Shown piece after piece: positions 18,043 through 27,050 of a stretch of DNA of 64,000 bases. The stretch spans positions 45,663 through 109,662 of the forward strand of contig CANMTO010000004.1 in the NCBI GenBank assembly GCA_947500755.1. The letters run 5' to 3'. Both the position numbers and the translations under genes were made by a program. The notes under the pieces are model-generated. The model did no database searches, was not told where the DNA came from, and saw only the letters and a program-made list of their open reading frames with translations. Numbering within the stretch: position 1 is the stretch's first letter; each line of letters begins with the position of its first letter. Source of the stretch: Flavobacteriales bacterium. GTDB taxonomy: Bacteria > Bacteroidota > Bacteroidia > Flavobacteriales_D > Crocinitomicaceae.

Positions 18043-18744
18043 TTACCTTATAGGAGTTTTTGAATGAAATTCTTTGGTTAATTCAAGATAGGAGTCGCTA
18101 TACGTTCCGTCTTGATTTCTTAGCGAAAAATTCGCTTCAGTTCTTGGGCTTGCATGCTTCGTATAAGCGCTAATTATCCGAACGGCCTGTTGATGTTGAT
18201 TCAATAGCACATGTTTCATTGATTCATGGAAATTATTCGCACGTGTAAGCCCTTCAATTACGTGTTCCTGATTACTCGGGTAAATCATCCAATAGGTCCC
18301 ATGAGTTGATAGAAGCGAATAGCAGGCGCGAATCCATGCTGAAAATTCTACCGAAGTGCTATGTTTTTGTAAGTTATTACCAGGAGAGGAGCTGTTGTCC
18401 GTAAAATAATAGGGTGGGTTACTAACAATTAGATCAAACTGGGATGTTAAAGGCGCTAATAAATCGCCTTGGATTACATGGATCCGTTCACGAAACGGAC
18501 TGGATTCTACGTTGTTAGAACATTCATCGGCCGCTTTTTCATCTACTTCCATGCACGTAATCTGGGCCTTGGGATAGCGTTGAGCCATCATAAGTCCAAG
18601 AACGCCACATCCAGCGCCGGCATCTAAAATTCGTTTTGGGGATTCATGCTGCGCAAGCGTACCGAGCATCATAGCGTCCGTTCCAACGGGAAGGGAATGT
18701 TCGTTGTGAAGTATACTAAAATACTTAAAATGAAAGGATCGCAA
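18043..18744 (-). CDS. tRNA1(Val) (adenine37-N6)-methyltransferase-like (TrmN6/YfiC)
   Basis: This 233-residue SAM-dependent methyltransferase has the YfiC-type N-terminus (FHFKYFSI, LPVGTDAMMLG), the SAM-binding ILDAGAGCGVLGLM and the catalytic NPPYY motif that marks N6-adenine methylation. It probably modifies A37 of tRNA-Val. The only start compatible with the conserved N-terminus is TTG at 18742-18744, three bases after the proS stop, so translation is likely coupled to proS. The C-terminus (EFHSKTPIR) is ordinary for the family. Confidence 0.87.
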   Translation of the reverse strand: MRSFHFKYFSILHNEHSLPVGTDAMMLGTLAQHESPKRILDAGAGCGVLGLMMAQRYPKAQITCMEVDEKAADECSNNVESSPFRERIHVIQGDLLAPLTSQFDLIVSNPPYYFTDNSSSPGNNLQKHSTSVEFSAWIRACYSLLSTHGTYWMIYPSNQEHVIEGLTRANNFHESMKHVLLNQHQQAVRIISAYTKHASPRTEANFSLRNQDGTYSDSYLELTKEFHSKTPIR

Positions 18745-18747
18745 TAC

Positions 18748-20220
18748 CTAGTATGCTTTGGCAAATATTACACGCTGTGCAGAGGGCTTACCGGTAACCA
18801 TGCAGGTTCCTGCTTCGCTTGGTCCATCAAGGGGAATGCAACGAATGCTTGCTTTTGTTTCGTTTTTAATTAACTCTTCTGTTTCCGCCGTTCCATCCCA
18901 ATGCGCTAAGAAAAATCCGCCCCCGTCAATGCGTTGCTTAAATTCTTCATAGGTGTCTACACTAAAGGTATTCGCTTCACGATGTTTTTTAGAACGTTCC
19001 AGTAAATTGGCTTGGATTTCATCAAGTAATGCAGTTATATGTGCTACCACACCATCCAAAGCAATCGTTGATTTTTCTTTGGTATCTCTGCGTGCAATTT
19101 CAACCTGTCCGTTTTCTAAATCCCTTGGGCCCATGGCCAATCGAATGGGAACTCCTTTTACTTCGTATTCATTGAATTTCCAACCCGGACGTTTATTGTC
19201 GTCCCCATCAAACTTGAATCGAATCCCTAGGGATTTTAATGCATTCCCGATGGACTTAAAGTTTTCTTCAATGAGGCGAAGTTCCTCTTCTGTCTTGTAT
19301 ATCGGAATCGCAACTACGTGTATTGGGGCTAGTTTTGGAGGTAATACCAAGCCTTCATCGTCGGAATGTGTCATAATCAATGCTCCCATTAATCGGGTAC
19401 TCACCCCCCAGGAAGTCGCCCAAACGTAGTCTAGTTTTCCTAATTTATCAGCAAACTTCACGTCAAACGCTTTCGCGAAATTCTGACCTAAAAAATGCGA
19501 GGTTCCTGCTTGTAAGGCTTTTCCGTCCTGCATCATGGATTCAATACAAAGGGTATCTTCTGCGCCTGCAAATCGTTCACTGGCTGTTTTTCGGCCCATA
19601 ATCACCGGCATCGCCATGAATTCTTCTGCGAAAGTGGCATAAACTCGAAGCATTTGATTGGTCTCTTCAAGGGCTTCTTCGCGTGTGGCGTGGGCAGTGT
19701 GGCCTTCTTGCCATAAGAATTCAGCGGTTCGAAGGAATAAGCGGGTACGCATTTCCCAACGCACCACATTAGCCCATTGGTTAATTAAAATGGGTAAATC
19801 TCGGTACGATTGAATCCAGTTTTTGTAAGAATTCCATATGATGGTTTCAGAGGTTGGTCGAATGATTAATTCCTCCTGTAATTTTGCGTCTGGGTCAACA
19901 ATGACGGTTTTTCCATCATCAGACATTTTCAAGCGATAATGCGTCACCACTGCGCATTCTTTGGCGAATCCCTCCACGTGGCTCGCTTCTTTACTTAAAT
20001 AAGACTTAGGAATTAACAAGGGGAAATACGCATTAGAATGCCCGGTTTCTTTAAACATACGATCCAAAATATCGCGCATATTTTCCCAAATGGCATACCC
20101 ATAAGGTTTAATAATCATGCAGCCTTTTACATCGGAGTGTTCTGCTAAATCGGCACTGTATACTAAATCATTATACCACTTAGAGTAGTCTTCTTGTCGC
20201 GTTGTTGCGTTTTTTGCCAT
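18748..20220 (-). CDS. proS: Prolyl-tRNA synthetase, insert-free archaeal/eukaryotic-like type
   Basis: This 490-residue class II synthetase charges tRNA-Pro. Motif 2 is seen in [17 protein letters not shown], and [13 protein letters not shown] and RPTSETI are typical. The anticodon domain follows the HVVAIPIYK strand. It lacks the editing insert of E. coli-type ProS and ends in the extra C-terminal domain with a Tyr (VIFAKAY), the form common in Bacteroidota. A TACCTTTG box at 20237 lies upstream. The trmN6-like gene follows after three bases. Confidence 0.96.
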   Translation of the reverse strand: MAKNATTRQEDYSKWYNDLVYSADLAEHSDVKGCMIIKPYGYAIWENMRDILDRMFKETGHSNAYFPLLIPKSYLSKEASHVEGFAKECAVVTHYRLKMSDDGKTVIVDPDAKLQEELIIRPTSETIIWNSYKNWIQSYRDLPILINQWANVVRWEMRTRLFLRTAEFLWQEGHTAHATREEALEETNQMLRVYATFAEEFMAMPVIMGRKTASERFAGAEDTLCIESMMQDGKALQAGTSHFLGQNFAKAFDVKFADKLGKLDYVWATSWGVSTRLMGALIMTHSDDEGLVLPPKLAPIHVVAIPIYKTEEELRLIEENFKSIGNALKSLGIRFKFDGDDNKRPGWKFNEYEVKGVPIRLAMGPRDLENGQVEIARRDTKEKSTIALDGVVAHITALLDEIQANLLERSKKHREANTFSVDTYEEFKQRIDGGGFFLAHWDGTAETEELIKNETKASIRCIPLDGPSEAGTCMVTGKPSAQRVIFAKAY

Positions 20221-20236
20221 AGCCTTAAAATGAATG

Positions 20237-20244
20237 CAAAGGTA
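20237..20244 (-). promoter_or_regulatory. -7 promoter element for proS
   Basis: TACCTTTG on the minus strand, 16 bases before the proS ATG, matches TAnnTTTG. The -33 element is not clear. Confidence 0.55.
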
Positions 20245-20288
20245 AGATTTCCCTTGAACCTATTAGGATTGAGTGCGGTGAATCTAGA

Positions 20289-20654
20289 TTAATTGAATAA
20301 AAACTGCTGCTTTGTGGTTTTGAATCCCTCCACAAAAATAGTTTTTATGGTATCACTGGATGGCGATGTTTTTATCAAGTAAACCGTACAATCTACAGTG
20401 CTCCCACCGTAGGACCCAGGCTTAATGTATTCACCAAGGTTAAATTCAGCTAAACCGTTCACATCGGTAAATTCGGTCATCACGAAGGGGATTTGTTGTG
20501 AAGCTTGCGTTACCCCATCAATAACCACTTTGGCGCTTATTTTAGGTTGACCTTTGTACCCAACATATACGCGAAGAATGGTATCATCTTGTTTGTTGCA
20601 GCTGTTCATGAAAAAACCAACAGCTAATAATAGAAAAAGGAAAATCGGCTTCAT
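20289..20654 (-). CDS. Small hypothetical lipoprotein
   Basis: This is a 121-residue envelope protein with lipobox FFMNSC (Cys near residue 19). The mature part (TILRVYVGYKGQPKISAKVV) reads as one beta-sandwich domain resembling transthyretin or Ig-like folds, with no known family that I recognise. ATG 20654 (MKPIFLFLLLAVG) is chosen because the promoter box at 20672-20679 lies inside any longer frame. It is divergent from the ZIP transporter, so shared metal-linked control is possible but unproven. Confidence 0.72.
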   Translation of the reverse strand: MKPIFLFLLLAVGFFMNSCNKQDDTILRVYVGYKGQPKISAKVVIDGVTQASQQIPFVMTEFTDVNGLAEFNLGEYIKPGSYGGSTVDCTVYLIKTSPSSDTIKTIFVEGFKTTKQQFLFN

Positions 20655-20671
20655 GCAGTATTTATTTGAAT

Positions 20672-20703
20672 CAAAGATAAGTAACTTCCTTTGGTTATAC
20701 AAA
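20672..20703 (-). promoter_or_regulatory. Full Bacteroidota promoter for the small lipoprotein gene
   Basis: On the minus strand, TTTG (20700-20703) is followed after 20 bases by TATCTTTG (20672-20679), a textbook TTTG-N20-TAnnTTTG promoter. The leader before ATG 20654 is about 17 bases. Confidence 0.75.
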
Positions 20704-20717
20704 TGTTCTTACATTTG
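20690..20717 (+). promoter_or_regulatory. Promoter of the ZIP transporter gene, overlapping the divergent one
   Basis: TTTG (20690-20693), a 16-base spacer and TACATTTG (20710-20717) precede ATG 20724 by only six bases, so the mRNA is probably leaderless or nearly so. It interleaves with the minus-strand promoter at 20672-20703. Confidence 0.6.
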
Positions 20718-20723
20718 GAACGT

Positions 20724-21548
20724 ATGAATTCACTAATTGATTTTTTCAAACACATTCACCCGGTGTGGGCAGCTTTGATTGCAACTGTTTTTACGTGGTT
20801 AGTTACGGCAGCGGGTGCGTCCTTGGTGTTTCTTTTTAAAACGATGCATCGCGGTGTTTTGGATGCCATGCTTGGATTCACAGGTGGGGTTATGGTGGCA
20901 GCGAGTTTTTGGTCCTTGTTGAACCCCTCGATTGAAATGTCCGAGAAGTTATATCCGTCCATGCCATGGATGCCAGCCGCCGTTGGCTTTCTTACAGGCG
21001 CCTTATTCTTGTATTTTTTAGATAAAAAAATGCCACACCTTCACCTCAATTTTAATGAGGATGAATCAGAAGGCGTTAAAACACAACTCCATAAAACTAC
21101 CTTATTGGTTTTGGCAATTACCCTTCATAATATACCGGAGGGCCTGGCCATTGGGGTCTTGTTTGGTGCCGCTGCCAATGGACTAGGTGGCGCAACAATT
21201 GGCGGAGCAGTAGCCTTAGCAATAGGGATTGCCATTCAGAATTTTCCGGAAGGATTTGCGGTAGCCATGCCCTTGCGTAGGGCAGGTGCAAGCCGGTTTA
21301 AATCCTTTTGGTATGGACAACTTTCTGCTATTGTTGAACCAATCGCAGGGGTTATTGGGGCACTCGCTGTAATTTATATTCAACCAATCTTACCCTTCGC
21401 ACTCGCGTTTGCCGCAGGGGCTATGATTTTTGTGGTAGTAGAAGAGGTGATTCCTGAAACACAACGTGACAAATACACCGACGTAGCGGTGCTAGGTTTT
21501 ATCGGGGGCTTTGTGGTGATGATGATCTTAGATGTGGCCTTGGGGTAG
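20724..21548 (+). CDS. ZIP family divalent metal transporter (GufA-like)
   Basis: This 274-residue inner-membrane transporter has about eight hydrophobic segments. The metal-pathway motifs are HNIPEGLAIGV and, in the next helix, IQNFPEGFAVAMPLRRAG. Gln in the second motif is the GufA-type replacement for the His of ZupT. VEPIAGVIGALAV and VVVEEVIPE complete the family pattern. Zinc or similar ions are the expected substrate. ATG 20724 is set by the promoter box at 20710-20717; an in-frame TTG at 20691 lies inside the -33 region and is not plausible. Confidence 0.9.
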   Translation: MNSLIDFFKHIHPVWAALIATVFTWLVTAAGASLVFLFKTMHRGVLDAMLGFTGGVMVAASFWSLLNPSIEMSEKLYPSMPWMPAAVGFLTGALFLYFLDKKMPHLHLNFNEDESEGVKTQLHKTTLLVLAITLHNIPEGLAIGVLFGAAANGLGGATIGGAVALAIGIAIQNFPEGFAVAMPLRRAGASRFKSFWYGQLSAIVEPIAGVIGALAVIYIQPILPFALAFAAGAMIFVVVEEVIPETQRDKYTDVAVLGFIGGFVVMMILDVALG

Positions 21549-21744
21549 AAGTCAGGACATCGAGACGCTAGGACATTAAGACTTATTAGATGTTTAGACT
21601 AGAGGACTTTATGATGTTGAAATAATAGGCAATTTCTCCCCTTAAGGGGAGATCAAGCGGGGTGACATCTAGTCCCTGAAAAATTTAGACATTTATTTAT
21701 CCAAGCGTCCCGATATCTACTAAGGTATTAAGATATTATAAAAA
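21549..21744. repeat. Intergenic patch with an 18-bp palindrome and degenerate short repeats
   Basis: This 196-base non-coding gap contains a perfect 18-bp palindrome at 21635-21652 (TCTCCCCTTAAGGGGAGA) followed by TCAAGCGGGGTGA. I recall this kind of block as an interspersed element in Flavobacteriia genomes. It is flanked by imperfect units such as AGGACAT, CGAGACGC and TTAAGAC (21552-21582) that look like decayed tandem copies. It separates two convergent genes and could also act in termination. No gene is visible in it. Confidence 0.5.
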
Positions 21745-23154
21745 TTACCCGCAAATCTCCGCTTCCGTAGCCTTTAGAATTTCGCGTACTTCTGCCAAGG
21801 TTGGCGCTTCAGCATAAGTTCTTAGTACAGGTTCCGTACCCGAAGGACGAATCATTACCCAGCGGTCATCATCAAAGAAATATTTGAATCCATCGGTGGT
21901 TTTTACCTCACGCACAGTATATTTCCCAAAGGATTTATAGGTGTTTTCTTGACAATTTTTGATGATTTTTTGCTTTAATTCTTCGGTAATGTGTAGGTCG
22001 TTTCGCTCGAATTTAAAGGGTCCTACGATCTCATAAACTTCCTCGATTAATTCATCAAGGGTTTTACCCGATTTAGCCATGAATTCCCATAGAATAAGTC
22101 CCATCCAAATGCCGTCGCGCTCAGGGATATGACCTTTCACCGCAATACCTCCAGATTCTTCACCGCCAATAAGTACGTCTTCTTTCACCATGATGGCTGC
22201 GATGTCCTTGAACCCGATTTTTGTGGTGGTGTGCGCTAATCCGTAGTGTTCACACATCGTGTAAACACGTGGAGTTACACTAAAAGCAATAGCAACCTTT
22301 CCGCTCATTCCTTTGTATTTCACCAGGTAATGAATCAACAATAAGATTATGTGATGAGAGTCTATGAATTCACCGTGACTATCATACAATCCAATGCGGT
22401 CAGCATCACCATCCGTAGCTAATGCACAATCGATATTTTGATGTGTTTTAATGTACTGCGCAAGTTCTTGCAGATTCTTTCCGATCGGTTCTGGTGCTTG
22501 CCCCATAAACGAAGGATTGGGCTCGCAGTGCATTAAGGTAGTGGATGGAAGTACCTGTGGAATAACTCGTTGACCGGCACCGTACATCGCGTCATACATC
22601 AAGCGTAAACCGGAAGCCTGTATTGCAGGTAAATCGAAGCTTGCTTTTACGTGATCAATGTATTCTTTTTCCAAGGGAAGCACGTCAATCAGACCTGATT
22701 TTAACGCGTTATCAACGGAAAAACTTGCGTAGTCCACGCTGCAAACATCGGGGATGATTGCTTCAATCTCATTGATTTTTTCAGGTTGTAGCGGTCCACC
22801 AAATTTTGCCTTTAATTTAAATCCATTGTAAGATGGAGGGTTATGGCTTGCGGTAAGGATAATTCCAATTTCACATCCGTGTTTCTGTGCACCCAAGGAA
22901 ATCATGGGCGTAGAAACAAATCCCTGTGCGATATACACCTTGATTCCTTGTTGAACCAATACTGCCGCCGCTGTATGCATGAATAATTCACCGGCAAACC
23001 GGCAATCATGTCCGATAACTACGGAAGGATTTTCAAAATGATTTTTGAGCCAAATCCCCGTTGCTTCGGTTACGCGCGCTACGTTTTCAACGGTAAAATC
23101 TTGTGCTATAATGGCACGCCAACCGTCTGTCCCAAATTTAATTTTCTGTACCAA
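21745..23154 (-). CDS. Phosphoglucomutase/phosphomannomutase family protein
   Basis: This 469-residue alpha-D-phosphohexomutase interconverts sugar 1- and 6-phosphates. All four signatures are present: the phosphoserine loop TASHNPPSYNG, the magnesium loop DGDADRIG, the sugar-binding GGEESGG and the phosphate-binding RPSGTEPVLRTYAE. The GGEESGG motif fits glucose or mannose rather than glucosamine phosphate, but substrate is not certain. The start is TTG at 23152-23154, giving FGTDGWR at the normal position. It follows the rocD stop by three bases, so the two are probably co-translated. Confidence 0.92.
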   Translation of the reverse strand: MVQKIKFGTDGWRAIIAQDFTVENVARVTEATGIWLKNHFENPSVVIGHDCRFAGELFMHTAAAVLVQQGIKVYIAQGFVSTPMISLGAQKHGCEIGIILTASHNPPSYNGFKLKAKFGGPLQPEKINEIEAIIPDVCSVDYASFSVDNALKSGLIDVLPLEKEYIDHVKASFDLPAIQASGLRLMYDAMYGAGQRVIPQVLPSTTLMHCEPNPSFMGQAPEPIGKNLQELAQYIKTHQNIDCALATDGDADRIGLYDSHGEFIDSHHIILLLIHYLVKYKGMSGKVAIAFSVTPRVYTMCEHYGLAHTTTKIGFKDIAAIMVKEDVLIGGEESGGIAVKGHIPERDGIWMGLILWEFMAKSGKTLDELIEEVYEIVGPFKFERNDLHITEELKQKIIKNCQENTYKSFGKYTVREVKTTDGFKYFFDDDRWVMIRPSGTEPVLRTYAEAPTLAEVREILKATEAEICG

Positions 23155-23157
23155 AGC

Positions 23158-24435
23158 TTATGCGTTAAAGTGAATAAATGTTTTTGTAATGATCGCTATG
23201 CATTCATCCATCTCTGTTTCAGAGATCACCAAAGGTGGGGCAAAGCGAATGATATTTCCATGGGTAGGTTTAGCGAGTAAACCGAATTCTGCCAGTTTCA
23301 TACAAAAGTTCCAAGCCGTATCGCTCTCTGGAGAATCGTTTATAACAACCGCATTCAGCAATCCTTTACCACGAACTAAGGTGAAAATTTTCTGTTGATT
23401 TACGAGATCCTGCATGGCATGTCGGAATTTCTCCCCCATTCGTCGCGCATGCTGCATCAGGTGCTCATCCATCAACACATTCAGCGCTTCTGTGGCTACC
23501 GCTGCGGCTAAGGGATTTCCTCCAAACGTTGACCCGTGTTGACCAGGCTTTATTACATCCATAATGGAATTGTCAGCAAATACGCCAGAAACGGGATAAA
23601 CCCCTCCACCCAATGCTTTACCTAGAATCAGTATGTCCGGTCGCTGGTAAGTCTCTTGTCGCTCACAACGGTCTGTGCACGAACAGTTACCGCATACGGC
23701 AAGCATGCTTCCCGTACGTGCCAATCCGGTTTGGATTTCATCCGCAATAAACAAGGTATTTGTTTCGGTACAATGGGTTCGAATGGCTTGTAAAAAATCA
23801 GCGTCAGGTACTACCACACCAGCCTCGCCTTGTATAGGCTCTACTAAAATTCCGATGGTGTTCGGTGCGCTAAGAGCCTTCGTTGCAGCTTCTATATCAT
23901 TGTACGGAATACTAATGAATCCAGGGGTGTGCGGACCAAACTTATCTTTGGAATCGGGGTCAGAGGAGAAGGAAATGATGGTCGTTGTTCTTCCGTGGAA
24001 ATTTCCATCACAAACTATAATATTTCCATGATTCTCTGTGATTCCCTTAACTTCATAGGCCCATTTTCTAGCCAATTTAATAGCTGTTTCTACCGCCTCT
24101 GCACCCGTATTCATGGGAAGGAATTTGTCAAAACCAAAGGTTGCGTTTAAAAATTCTTCAAAAGGGCCCAATATATTATTGTGAAAAGCACGCGAGGTTA
24201 GGGTTAAGGTCTTTGCTTGAGTAATTAATGCATTAATGATTTTTGGATGACAATGTCCTTGATTCACAGCCGAATAGGCTGATAAAAAGTCGTAATATTT
24301 TTTCCCGTCAACATCCCACACGTGAACCCCTTCTCCGCGTTCAAGTACCACAGGAAGTGGGTGATAATTGTGTGCGCCATAGGTTTCTTCTAACGAAATG
24401 TAGGTGGAAGCTTTTGTATCGTGAGTCATTTGCAT
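23158..24435 (-). CDS. rocD: Ornithine aminotransferase
   Basis: This PLP class III aminotransferase of about 425 residues converts ornithine and 2-oxoglutarate to glutamate-5-semialdehyde and glutamate in arginine catabolism. The N-terminal [21 protein letters not shown], visible as [13 protein letters not shown] then VVLERGEG, is diagnostic. [14 protein letters not shown], then [10 protein letters not shown] (PLP-binding Lys) and [13 protein letters not shown] follow. An in-frame TTG at 24441 lies inside the -7 box at 24439-24446. ATG 24435, three bases after the box, therefore suggests a leaderless message; ATG 24429 is the alternative. An insertion with Cys residues ([10 protein letters not shown]) near residue 255 is notable. 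Confidence 0.93.
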   Translation of the reverse strand: MQMTHDTKASTYISLEETYGAHNYHPLPVVLERGEGVHVWDVDGKKYYDFLSAYSAVNQGHCHPKIINALITQAKTLTLTSRAFHNNILGPFEEFLNATFGFDKFLPMNTGAEAVETAIKLARKWAYEVKGITENHGNIIVCDGNFHGRTTTIISFSSDPDSKDKFGPHTPGFISIPYNDIEAATKALSAPNTIGILVEPIQGEAGVVVPDADFLQAIRTHCTETNTLFIADEIQTGLARTGSMLAVCGNCSCTDRCERQETYQRPDILILGKALGGGVYPVSGVFADNSIMDVIKPGQHGSTFGGNPLAAAVATEALNVLMDEHLMQHARRMGEKFRHAMQDLVNQQKIFTLVRGKGLLNAVVINDSPESDTAWNFCMKLAEFGLLAKPTHGNIIRFAPPLVISETEMDECIAIITKTFIHFNA

Positions 24436-24438
24436 AAA

Positions 24439-24446
24439 CAAAGATA
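24439..24446 (-). promoter_or_regulatory. -7 promoter element for the rocD-phosphohexomutase operon
   Basis: TATCTTTG on the minus strand lies three bases before ATG 24435 and overlaps the upstream TTG, which rules out that start. A -33 element is not clear. Confidence 0.6.
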
Positions 24447-24497
24447 ACTCAAGTGCACTAAATTTAATAATTTACCACCCGAAACCTTTATTCATTT

Positions 24498-24505
24498 TAC
24501 CTTTG
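24498..24505 (+). promoter_or_regulatory. -7 promoter element for the DUF2490 gene
   Basis: TACCTTTG ends four bases before ATG 24510. Transcription should start at or next to the A of ATG, so a leaderless mRNA is predicted. Confidence 0.6.
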
Positions 24506-24509
24506 TTGT

Positions 24510-25268
24510 ATGCTGAAATTTCTATCGAGTTTTATTTTTATTTTACCATTGATAGGCATCGCCCAAAAAAACATTAATGATCACCGCCTTGGATGGGCAC
24601 TTTACATTGGAACGCATAAAATCACCGACAAGGTGAAATTCATGACCGAATACCAATGGCGTAGAGCGGAAGGGTTCAAACAATGGCAACAATCCTTGTT
24701 GAGGTTAGGTCTTGAGTATGAAATTAATCCCAAGGGTTCAGTAATGGGTGGATATGCTTGGATTAAAACGTTTCCTTATGGAAGTCAACCCGTACTGCAT
24801 GAATTTGATGAACATCGATTTTTTGAACAGCTGAATCTTAACGATAAAGTTGGACGATTTGAGATTCAGCATCGGTATCGGTTAGAACAACGATTGTTGG
24901 ATCAGTATGCTAAAAATGCTACGAATGACATTGTTCAAGTAGATCCAGTTTATCGGAATAGAATTCGTTACAGGGCCATGATTATGGTGCCACTAACGAG
25001 AAAAGAAATGGGGGATAATACCTTGTTTCTTAATGTGAATAATGAGTTATTTGTTGGATTTGGTAAGGGAATTGCAAAGAATCCAATCGATCAAAATCGG
25101 TTCATTACTGCGCTAGGGTGGCGATTTAATGCCCAAACCAATATTCAAGTAGGCTATTTAAATCAATTTGTAATAAAACCCAATGCTATGGATATGGAGC
25201 GTAATCATGCGTTGTGGATAAGTATGGGCTACAACTTAGATTTCACGAAGATGTTTGATAAGAAGTAA
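24510..25268 (+). CDS. DUF2490 family outer-membrane-type protein
   Basis: This 252-residue protein has a signal peptide at residues 1-18. It is followed by alternating beta strands: WALYIGTHKITDKVKFM, YQWRRAEGFKQWQQSLLRLG, FFEQLNLNDKVGRFEIQHRY. The terminal strand is ALWISMGYNLDF. This matches DUF2490, thought to form small outer-membrane beta-barrels of unknown function. It has its own promoter box directly before the ATG and ends at a strong bidirectional terminator, so it is monocistronic. Confidence 0.83.
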   Translation: MLKFLSSFIFILPLIGIAQKNINDHRLGWALYIGTHKITDKVKFMTEYQWRRAEGFKQWQQSLLRLGLEYEINPKGSVMGGYAWIKTFPYGSQPVLHEFDEHRFFEQLNLNDKVGRFEIQHRYRLEQRLLDQYAKNATNDIVQVDPVYRNRIRYRAMIMVPLTRKEMGDNTLFLNVNNELFVGFGKGIAKNPIDQNRFITALGWRFNAQTNIQVGYLNQFVIKPNAMDMERNHALWISMGYNLDFTKMFDKK

Positions 25269-25278
25269 AGTGGTTAAA

Positions 25279-25310
25279 CAAAAAAAGGGGGCAAGCGCCC
25301 CCTTTTTTTG
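25279..25310. terminator. Bidirectional terminator between the DUF2490 gene and fabI
   Basis: AAAAAAAGGGGGC and GCCCCCTTTTTTT are exact complements around an AAGC loop, and one more flanking C-G pair extends the stem. A and T tracts on both sides give a terminator for both converging genes. Confidence 0.9.
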
Positions 25311-25327
25311 TACTATAAATCCTTCTT

Positions 25328-26140
25328 TTAGTTGCCGAACCGTTCAATTACTTGTTGTGTTACTCCCGTATTCGAGAACCCGCCATCATGGAATAAATTC
25401 TGCATCGTTACATATCGCGTTAAATCCGAGAACATCGATACGCAATAATCAGCACACGCTACGGCCGGTGCATTTCCAAGCGGTGACATTTGTTCGGAGA
25501 AGTTTATGAATTCACTGAATCCTTTGATTCCTTGTCCGGCAGTGGTTACCGTAGGTGATTGAGAAATGGTGTTTACACGAACTTTTTTAGCAATCCCATA
25601 ATGGTATCCAAACGAACGAGCGATTGATTCCAGTAAGGACTTCGCATCTGCCATGTCGTTGTAATCTGGGAAAATACGCTGTGCTGCAATGTACGTAAGT
25701 GCCACAACAGAACCCCATTCATTCATCGCGTCATGTTTGTATAAGGTGGCCAAGGTCTTGTGTAAAGACATCGCCGAAACATCCATCGTTTGCTGATAAT
25801 ATGGGTAGTTGTTCGCTGTATAATGTTTTCCTTTTCTGACGTTGGGTGACATTCCGATTGAGTGCAAAACAAAATCAATCTTTCCGCCAAGAATCTCCAT
25901 GGATTGCGTCACTAGATTTTCTAAGTCTTCGATGTTCGTGGCATCTGCAGGAATAATTTTACTTCCAGTTTTTTCTGCCAGGCCATTTATTTCGCCCATA
26001 CGCATCGCAATCGGAGCGTTTGTAAGTACGAATTCTGCGCCTTCCTCATGTGCTCGTTCCGCAACTTTCCATGCAATGGATTGGTCGTTCAACGCACCGA
26101 ATATAATTCCCTTTTTTCCTTTTAGTAATTGGTATGACAT
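25328..26140 (-). CDS. fabI: Enoyl-[acyl-carrier-protein] reductase
   Basis: This 270-residue NADH-dependent reductase performs the last step of each fatty-acid elongation cycle. The SDR-like cofactor region is KGIIFGALNDQSIAW. The catalytic Tyr and Lys are in DYNDMADAKSLLES with the FabI spacing Y-x6-K, and VNTISQSPTVT follows. ATG 26140 (MSYQLLKGKKG) is chosen because the promoter box at 26156-26163 lies within the longer frame. It ends at the bidirectional terminator. Confidence 0.95.
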   Translation of the reverse strand: MSYQLLKGKKGIIFGALNDQSIAWKVAERAHEEGAEFVLTNAPIAMRMGEINGLAEKTGSKIIPADATNIEDLENLVTQSMEILGGKIDFVLHSIGMSPNVRKGKHYTANNYPYYQQTMDVSAMSLHKTLATLYKHDAMNEWGSVVALTYIAAQRIFPDYNDMADAKSLLESIARSFGYHYGIAKKVRVNTISQSPTVTTAGQGIKGFSEFINFSEQMSPLGNAPAVACADYCVSMFSDLTRYVTMQNLFHDGGFSNTGVTQQVIERFGN

Positions 26141-26155
26141 GTTTGTGAGTTTAGA

Positions 26156-26163
26156 CAAAAATA
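26156..26163 (-). promoter_or_regulatory. -7 promoter element for fabI
   Basis: TATTTTTG on the minus strand matches TAnnTTTG and lies 15 bases before ATG 26140. It excludes the longer start at 26167. Confidence 0.55.
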
Positions 26164-26282
26164 ACAACTTGTTTTAATATAACACATCACCACTTGCGGA
26201 TTACTCAACATCGGATTGTTTGAATTGCTAAATTTAAAGATTAAGGACCTGGCTCTAATATTATGCGTTTATTTGCTCTTGA

Positions 26283-27050
26283 ATGAAATTGATGCTTTGG
26301 ATATTGAGTATTGTTTTGAGTTGCCATTCGCTGATTTGGGGGCAAGATTCCATTCCACAAAAAAAAGCATTGTTAATTTTGCCCGGATTCGGTTCAAGAA
26401 TCAACGGAACTGGAGCCTTGAAACGTTATTTTAAACATGCGGAAATGCCCGTGTATGTGGCCTCATATATTTCTAGAAAATCGATTAAAAAAAGTTCAGA
26501 GAATTTAGAACACTATTATCAAACCCATGAATTGTCTCAATACGATGAGTTACATGTGATGGCCTACATTGTTGGTTCTTGGACCTTAAATCCATGGATT
26601 ATTCAACACGGAAAGCGCAATATTAAGACCATTATCTACGACCGCAGTCCCTTGCAGGAACGTGCGCCCACGATATTAATCGAGGATTTGAAGCTTGTTA
26701 ATGCGATATTGTTTGGAGAAATAACGAAAGACTTTATTAAAACCCCATATACAAGCTTAGTAGATACCTCGATCAACATGGGTATTTTCATTGAAACTTA
26801 CGCAACCAATGTAGTACGGCGACACCAAAAAACAGCCTTAGCACTCGGGCCTTTGCGTTGGGATGTGGAGTCATTCCAACAGCAGTATGATGACTTTGCC
26901 TATATTCCATTAAATCACGATCAGATGTATACCAAACCACAAGAATTTGGAAAGGAAGTGTTCTTTTTTATAACACATGGTCATTTTTCGGAAGGGCTTA
27001 AGCGAAATGCCCCGGCTCAAAATCCATTCAAAAAACTAAAAAAGCGATGA
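26283..27050 (+). CDS. Exported alpha/beta-hydrolase-like protein with degenerate nucleophile
   Basis: This is a 255-residue protein with a signal peptide (residues 1-20). ALLILPGFGSRINGTG resembles the oxyanion strand-loop of alpha/beta hydrolases. HVMAYIVGSWTLN occupies the nucleophile-elbow position but lacks the G-x-S-x-G serine. His-containing FITHGHF is near the C-terminus. The family is not firmly recognised. It opens a four- to five-gene lipid operon and overlaps the next gene by four bases (ATGA), so a role in handling or binding the operon's lipid product outside the cytoplasm is inferred. No clear promoter box precedes it. Confidence 0.65.
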   Translation: MKLMLWILSIVLSCHSLIWGQDSIPQKKALLILPGFGSRINGTGALKRYFKHAEMPVYVASYISRKSIKKSSENLEHYYQTHELSQYDELHVMAYIVGSWTLNPWIIQHGKRNIKTIIYDRSPLQERAPTILIEDLKLVNAILFGEITKDFIKTPYTSLVDTSINMGIFIETYATNVVRRHQKTALALGPLRWDVESFQQQYDDFAYIPLNHDQMYTKPQEFGKEVFFFITHGHFSEGLKRNAPAQNPFKKLKKR

